Of a stretch of 33,452 nucleotides of DNA, positions 30,351 to 33,452 are shown piece after piece. The position numbers were made by a program, and so were the translations under genes. Under the pieces are notes generated by a model. That model ran no database searches. It had not been told where the DNA came from and was given only the letters and a program-made list of their open reading frames with translations. The DNA lies in the NCBI GenBank assembly GCA_018695085.1, contig JABHOU010000589.1, positions 1-33,452 on the forward strand, in the 5' to 3' direction. Position 1 is the stretch's first letter. Each line of letters opens with the position of its first letter. The DNA is from Opitutia bacterium (GTDB taxonomy: Bacteria; Verrucomicrobiota; Verrucomicrobiia; Opitutales; Seribacteraceae).

Positions 30351-30542
30351 ATGAAATCGCATCTTGTCTGGTTCTTTCTGGTGTTTGCTGCTTGTGCTTC
30401 TGTTCCCTTTGGAATGGTGGGTGAGGTAAAGCTCCAAGGTTGTCTTTGTTGTCAGCAGGGAATAGAAGACATTAGGAACTCCAATAGCCAGGTGATGCAT
30501 TTTTACGTTTATTTGGAATCCGGAGGGATAAGGAAGCTGTGA
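30351..30542 (+). CDS. 63-residue exported protein with CLCC motif, unknown
   Basis: ATG at 30351 (a TTG at 30327 overlapping the previous stop is less likely). A signal peptide or membrane anchor (MKSHLVWFFLVFAACASVPF) is followed by GCLCCQQGIEDI and a short polar end. The adjacent Cys residues could bind a metal. The stop overlaps the GTG start of the TPR gene, which supports its being translated. No family recognised. Confidence 0.45.
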   Translation: MKSHLVWFFLVFAACASVPFGMVGEVKLQGCLCCQQGIEDIRNSNSQVMHFYVYLESGGIRKL

Positions 30543-31279
30543 GTGGGAAAATCCTCTCTATAAAAGACGTTGCCTTTGTGGCGTTTGGAATTTTTTGTAC
30601 TCTCGCATCCTTTGTATTCTTCAGTGTTTCGACTCGTGAATCGCCGGAAGTAGTTTCGAAAACCACTCCTAATGGCATTCGCGGTACACCATCGTGCGAA
30701 GCCGGTTTCGAAGACAAACTTGCGGAGGCAAGTAGGCTTGCCATTTCAGGTGATGCTCATCAAGCCCTCGCTGCTTGTGATCGTCTTTTAGCTCAAGCCC
30801 CGTCCGATCACCGCCCCCTTCTATTGCGGGCAGAAATTTGCCTCGCTTCGGGTTATTTAGCTAAGGCTTCCGTAGCAGCAGAGTCGGCTGTTTTGCGTTC
30901 TCCCGAAAACCTTGATTGCCTGCTTATGCGAGTTCGTACTTCCATGGCATTTGGGCAACGTGCTTCGGCCCTTGTCGATATTGACAGTATTATCGAAGAT
31001 CATCCTCTCCATTCTGAAGCACTTTTTCGGCGTGGCATGATATATTTTGCAGATGATTTGTATGAGGATGCCTTGAGAGATTTTAATGCCTGTATCTCCA
31101 TCGGCGGAGAAAGGGAATTGTCTGCCGCTTTTTTCAACCGATCCAAAACCTATGCTGCCTTGGGGCAATTTTCGGAAGCAGTTAAGGACATGAATCGTTT
31201 TTCGGAACTCACCGAAGACCCTTTGGCCGTTCGTGAATCCCGGAAGTTTATTGAAGAATGGAAATTGACTCCGGAGTGA
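30539..31279 (+). CDS. membrane-anchored TPR-repeat protein
   Basis: A 246-residue protein starting at GTG inside the previous stop (GTGA overlap). It has an N-terminal membrane helix (about 9-30), then from residue 58 about five tetratricopeptide repeats. Recognisable units are ASRLAISGDAHQALAACDRL, EALFRRGMIYFADDLYEDAL and AAFFNRSKTYAALGQFSEAV. TPR domains are protein-docking scaffolds; in respiratory loci they often help cytochrome or oxidase assembly (inference). It is last in the operon under the copy 5 operator. Confidence 0.65.
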   Translation: MSGKILSIKDVAFVAFGIFCTLASFVFFSVSTRESPEVVSKTTPNGIRGTPSCEAGFEDKLAEASRLAISGDAHQALAACDRLLAQAPSDHRPLLLRAEICLASGYLAKASVAAESAVLRSPENLDCLLMRVRTSMAFGQRASALVDIDSIIEDHPLHSEALFRRGMIYFADDLYEDALRDFNACISIGGERELSAAFFNRSKTYAALGQFSEAVKDMNRFSELTEDPLAVRESRKFIEEWKLTPE

Positions 31280-31393
31280 TCATTTCGTCTTTCACAAATA
31301 TCGCGATTCCTGTATCGATCACGTCTTGCATGTGATTCTAATCGATCTCTCTGCTATTTTGTTGGGGTTCCTTGTGTTTTTCGGTCTAATATA

Positions 31394-32695
31394 ATGATGA
31401 AAATTGGTGTAGCGAACTTGATTTGCCTGATTCTCGGGCTGCTCTCGCCTGTAGCTATTCAAGCGGAAGACCGCTTCGAACGCATGCCGATCCAATACAG
31501 TCAGTCGAAGCCGGATAATGCGGTTTCCCTTCTTCAGGCGAAACTTGCGAATGACGAAGTCGAGTGGGTTCGAGAGAGTTACACCGGTTACCTGCGACCT
31601 CTCCTGAAGGCACTTGGGGTCGGTGTCGAATCGCAGACTCTGGTTTTTACCAAGACCAGCCTGCAGGGGCGACTGATTTCGCCGAGCCGTCCACGTGCTC
31701 TGTATTTCAACGACAGCGTCTACGTCGGTTACGTACCCGGCAGTCACTTGTTGGAAGTTTCTGTGGCGGACCCGTCAATGGGTGCGGTGTTTTTTACCTT
31801 TGACCAAAATGTCCGGCGGTTGAAGCGCAATGTTGCTGACTGCATGTCTTGCCATGGTTCCTCGCGCACCGATTACAAACCAGGCCACCTGCTGCGCTCG
31901 GTCTATCCCGCCGAAGACGGTCACCCCATATTGCGAGCCGGTAGTCACCTGACAAACCACGAGAGCCCCTATGAAAAACGCTGGGGAGGGTGGTACGTCA
32001 GTGGTCGGCACGGCATCATGCGGCACATGGGCAACGCCTTGGCCAAGATAGACGACGATGACGCCATTGATCTCAATCGCAACAGCGAAGCCAATACGGT
32101 TGATCTCGGGAATTACTTCAATACCACCCGCTATCTCAGTGCCCACAGCGATATTGTCGCTATGCTGGTGCAGGATCATCAGGTACATATGCACAACCTA
32201 CTCGCAGCGGCTAATTACGAAACCCGTTACGCTTTGTTCGATCAGAAAATTATTGATCAGGCTTTGAACGAAACCTCCGACAGGTTGCGTCAATCCACGC
32301 GTCGTCGAATCGCTTCCGCGGGCGAGAAGTTTCTTCGTTACATGCTATTTACCGAGGAAGCTTCGCTCCCGAATGAGGTTCGCGGCACCACGACGTTCTC
32401 GAAAACATTCTCACGTCGCGGGCCACACGATAGGGAAGGTCGATCCCTATACCAGTTGGATTTGAAAACGAGGTTGTTGAAATACCCGTGCAGTTATCTA
32501 ATCTATTCCGAAGCCTTCGATCAGCTTCCCGTTCAGATGAAGGAATACTTGTATCGTCGTCTTTGGGAAATATTGTCTGGCAAGGATCAATCGGAAGAAT
32601 ACGCTCGTTTGAAACCTTCTATGCGCCGGACGATCTTGGAGATTCTCATCCAGACAAAAGACGATCTCCCCGACTACTGGAAACTGGAAGGTTAA
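31394..32695 (+). CDS. secreted monohaem protein, unknown
   Basis: A 433-residue protein with a signal peptide (about 1-24) and one haem c motif, CMSCHG, at 150-155. Many later histidines (MRHMGN; LVQDHQVHMHNLL) could serve as distal ligands. The rest does not look like a standard small cytochrome c, so the haem sits within a larger unknown domain. I know of similar large single-CXXCH proteins in PVC-group genomes, but no function is established. It stands alone, 114 bp after the TPR operon. Possible roles are periplasmic electron transfer or peroxidase-like chemistry. Confidence 0.55.
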   Translation: MMKIGVANLICLILGLLSPVAIQAEDRFERMPIQYSQSKPDNAVSLLQAKLANDEVEWVRESYTGYLRPLLKALGVGVESQTLVFTKTSLQGRLISPSRPRALYFNDSVYVGYVPGSHLLEVSVADPSMGAVFFTFDQNVRRLKRNVADCMSCHGSSRTDYKPGHLLRSVYPAEDGHPILRAGSHLTNHESPYEKRWGGWYVSGRHGIMRHMGNALAKIDDDDAIDLNRNSEANTVDLGNYFNTTRYLSAHSDIVAMLVQDHQVHMHNLLAAANYETRYALFDQKIIDQALNETSDRLRQSTRRRIASAGEKFLRYMLFTEEASLPNEVRGTTTFSKTFSRRGPHDREGRSLYQLDLKTRLLKYPCSYLIYSEAFDQLPVQMKEYLYRRLWEILSGKDQSEEYARLKPSMRRTILEILIQTKDDLPDYWKLEG

Positions 32696-32742
32696 GACGA
32701 ATCCATCTTCGTGCAGACTCCTACTTTTCTTGCCAAGAGGAA

Positions 32743-33066
32743 ATGAAACCGGTGCGACCATCTGAAAGCGATCCTTCGACGGAATGGTACGAAAACGGGA
32801 AAAAGAAGAGGGAAGGTCATCTCAAGAATGGCAAACAGGACGGGGTATGGACGACTTGGCACGAGAATGGTCAAAAATCCCGGGAAGTAAACTATCGAGA
32901 TGGCGTGCCCGTCGGATCTTGGACGACATGGTACGAGACCGGAAAAATAAAAAGGATCGGATCCTTCGACCGCAAAGGCAGCAAGGATGGGCTTTGGGTT
33001 TGGTACGACAAGGACGGGTGCGAAAGCGCTCGTGCTGATTACAAGGAAGAGCCCCTTCTGAATTAG
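32743..33066 (+). CDS. MORN/YwqK-type repeat protein
   Basis: A 107-residue protein. The ATG at 32743 was chosen because AAGAGG precedes it and upstream codons overlap the previous gene. It has three to four MORN-like repeats: TEWYENGKKKREG, TTWHENGQKSREV and TTWYETGKIKRIG, then DGLWVWYDKDG. YwqK-type proteins are often labelled antitoxins, but no toxin gene is adjacent here. No signal peptide is visible, so it is probably cytosolic. Function unknown. Confidence 0.7.
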   Translation: MKPVRPSESDPSTEWYENGKKKREGHLKNGKQDGVWTTWHENGQKSREVNYRDGVPVGSWTTWYETGKIKRIGSFDRKGSKDGLWVWYDKDGCESARADYKEEPLLN

Positions 33067-33128
33067 TGGGCACTCCACCCGGGAGTCTTTGGATTGGAGG
33101 GACTGACTGCGGACCGTTACTTTTGTTT

Positions 33129-33400
33129 TCACCTAAAACCAAAACATTGCCGCCATTCCGTTCGAAGAGGCGACCGTGTCTCATAGAGTCCAAGAAAGCG
33201 GGCGCGTCCTCGAGGCATTCCTGTGAATGAAGCGACGTAATCACATTCAAAGATCGGCTTCGGTTGACACGCCTGATAAAACTCGATCAGTCCCGAATTA
33301 ATAATTCGTCAACATTACGCTTGGTATCCAGATGACGGACCAGCTTGACCTTTGCTTTGGGATCAAGACCACGCAGTTCAATTAGTTCGCTGACATACAT
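33129..33400 (-). pseudogene. frameshifted N-terminal remnant of a small conserved protein
   Basis: On the minus strand ATG 33400 opens MYVSELIELRGLDPKAKVKL, then VRHLDTKRNVDELLIRD, and stops at 33287. The -1 frame continues directly with LIEFYQACQPKPIFECDYV and SFTGMPRGRARFLGLYETR to a TGA at 33129. The two halves fit together as the start of a conserved protein that I associate, from memory, with GIY-YIG nuclease-type proteins. The expected C-terminal half is missing, so the gene is both frameshifted and truncated. The upstream part of the reading frame near the window edge is otherwise intact. Confidence 0.5.
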
Positions 33401-33452
33401 GCCTTTTAGGGTAAATGAGAAGGTTTTGGGCGAATTGCCGGCAAGCTATGAG

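Noticed and set aside
32743-33066. MORN/YwqK protein as an antitoxin of a toxin-antitoxin pair
   Set aside because: No partner toxin gene is adjacent; the antitoxin label is only a database habit for this repeat family.
1-33452. CRISPR arrays, complete tRNA or rRNA genes, intact insertion sequences
   Set aside because: I saw no regular repeat-spacer series, no complete tRNA cloverleaf and no transposase gene; only the tmRNA-like remnant was found.

Overview
The window looks like a chromosomal segment from a Gram-negative member of the PVC group, most likely Verrucomicrobiota (inference). The pointers are a DUF1800/DUF1501 pair, a planctomycete-type cytochrome c (PSCyt1) remnant, Tat and lipoprotein export signals, and roughly 50% GC by eye. 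It is essentially a respiratory region: nitrate reduction, nitric oxide defence, a fused bc/aa3-type terminal oxidase operon and anaerobic haem synthesis.

Layout. 1-1010: a two-gene unit ending in a DUF932 protein, a bidirectional-looking terminator, and a convergent unrecognised gene. 1636-4084: a nitric oxide module with an NsrR-like Rrf2 regulator, an exported truncated haemoglobin lipoprotein and a RIC/YtfE di-iron repair protein. Two NsrR-like operators and several gene remnants lie in or next to it. 4215-8399 (minus): a halogenase-like flavoprotein, DUF1501 and DUF1800. 8652-9933: a small ORF and a membrane ferredoxin. 9934-10491: no gene, but a dispersed repeat, a decayed tmRNA 3' end and an operator. 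10492-18264: an unusual nap operon (tetrahaem cytochrome, NapA, NapG, a NapH fusion, a second membrane ferredoxin) with no napB, napC or napD. 18498-26992 (minus): tetrahaem cytochrome, small membrane protein, CoxB, Rieske, cytochrome b-c fusion, CoxA, CoxC, CoxD, second CoxC, small Cys protein and azurin, mostly with overlapping starts and stops. 27177-29437: a second Fe-S-type Rrf2 regulator, HemN and a small cytosolic protein. 29935-33400: an unrecognised small-gene/TPR operon, a monohaem protein, a MORN-repeat protein and a frameshifted remnant.

Two observations stand out. First, an 18-bp dyad, ATAGA-N8-TCTAY, occurs in front of five transcription units: membrane ferredoxin, nap, cytochrome/oxidase, hemN and the unknown TPR operon. 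This suggests one local respiratory regulon, plausibly controlled by the Rrf2 protein at 27177. Second, the cytochrome b of the oxidase operon keeps both haem bL ligands but has lost both haem bH ligands (Trp86 and Leu188 in their places), and its PEWY motif reads PAWY. A normal Q-cycle therefore looks impossible.

A possible working model (inference): quinol electrons go through NapG/NapH-type ferredoxins and the tetrahaem cytochrome to NapA. Under oxygen, tetrahaem c, azurin or the cytochrome b-c protein feed the aa3-type oxidase. NsrR-controlled haemoglobin and RIC deal with nitric oxide made nearby. No nirS, nirK, norB or nosZ is visible here.
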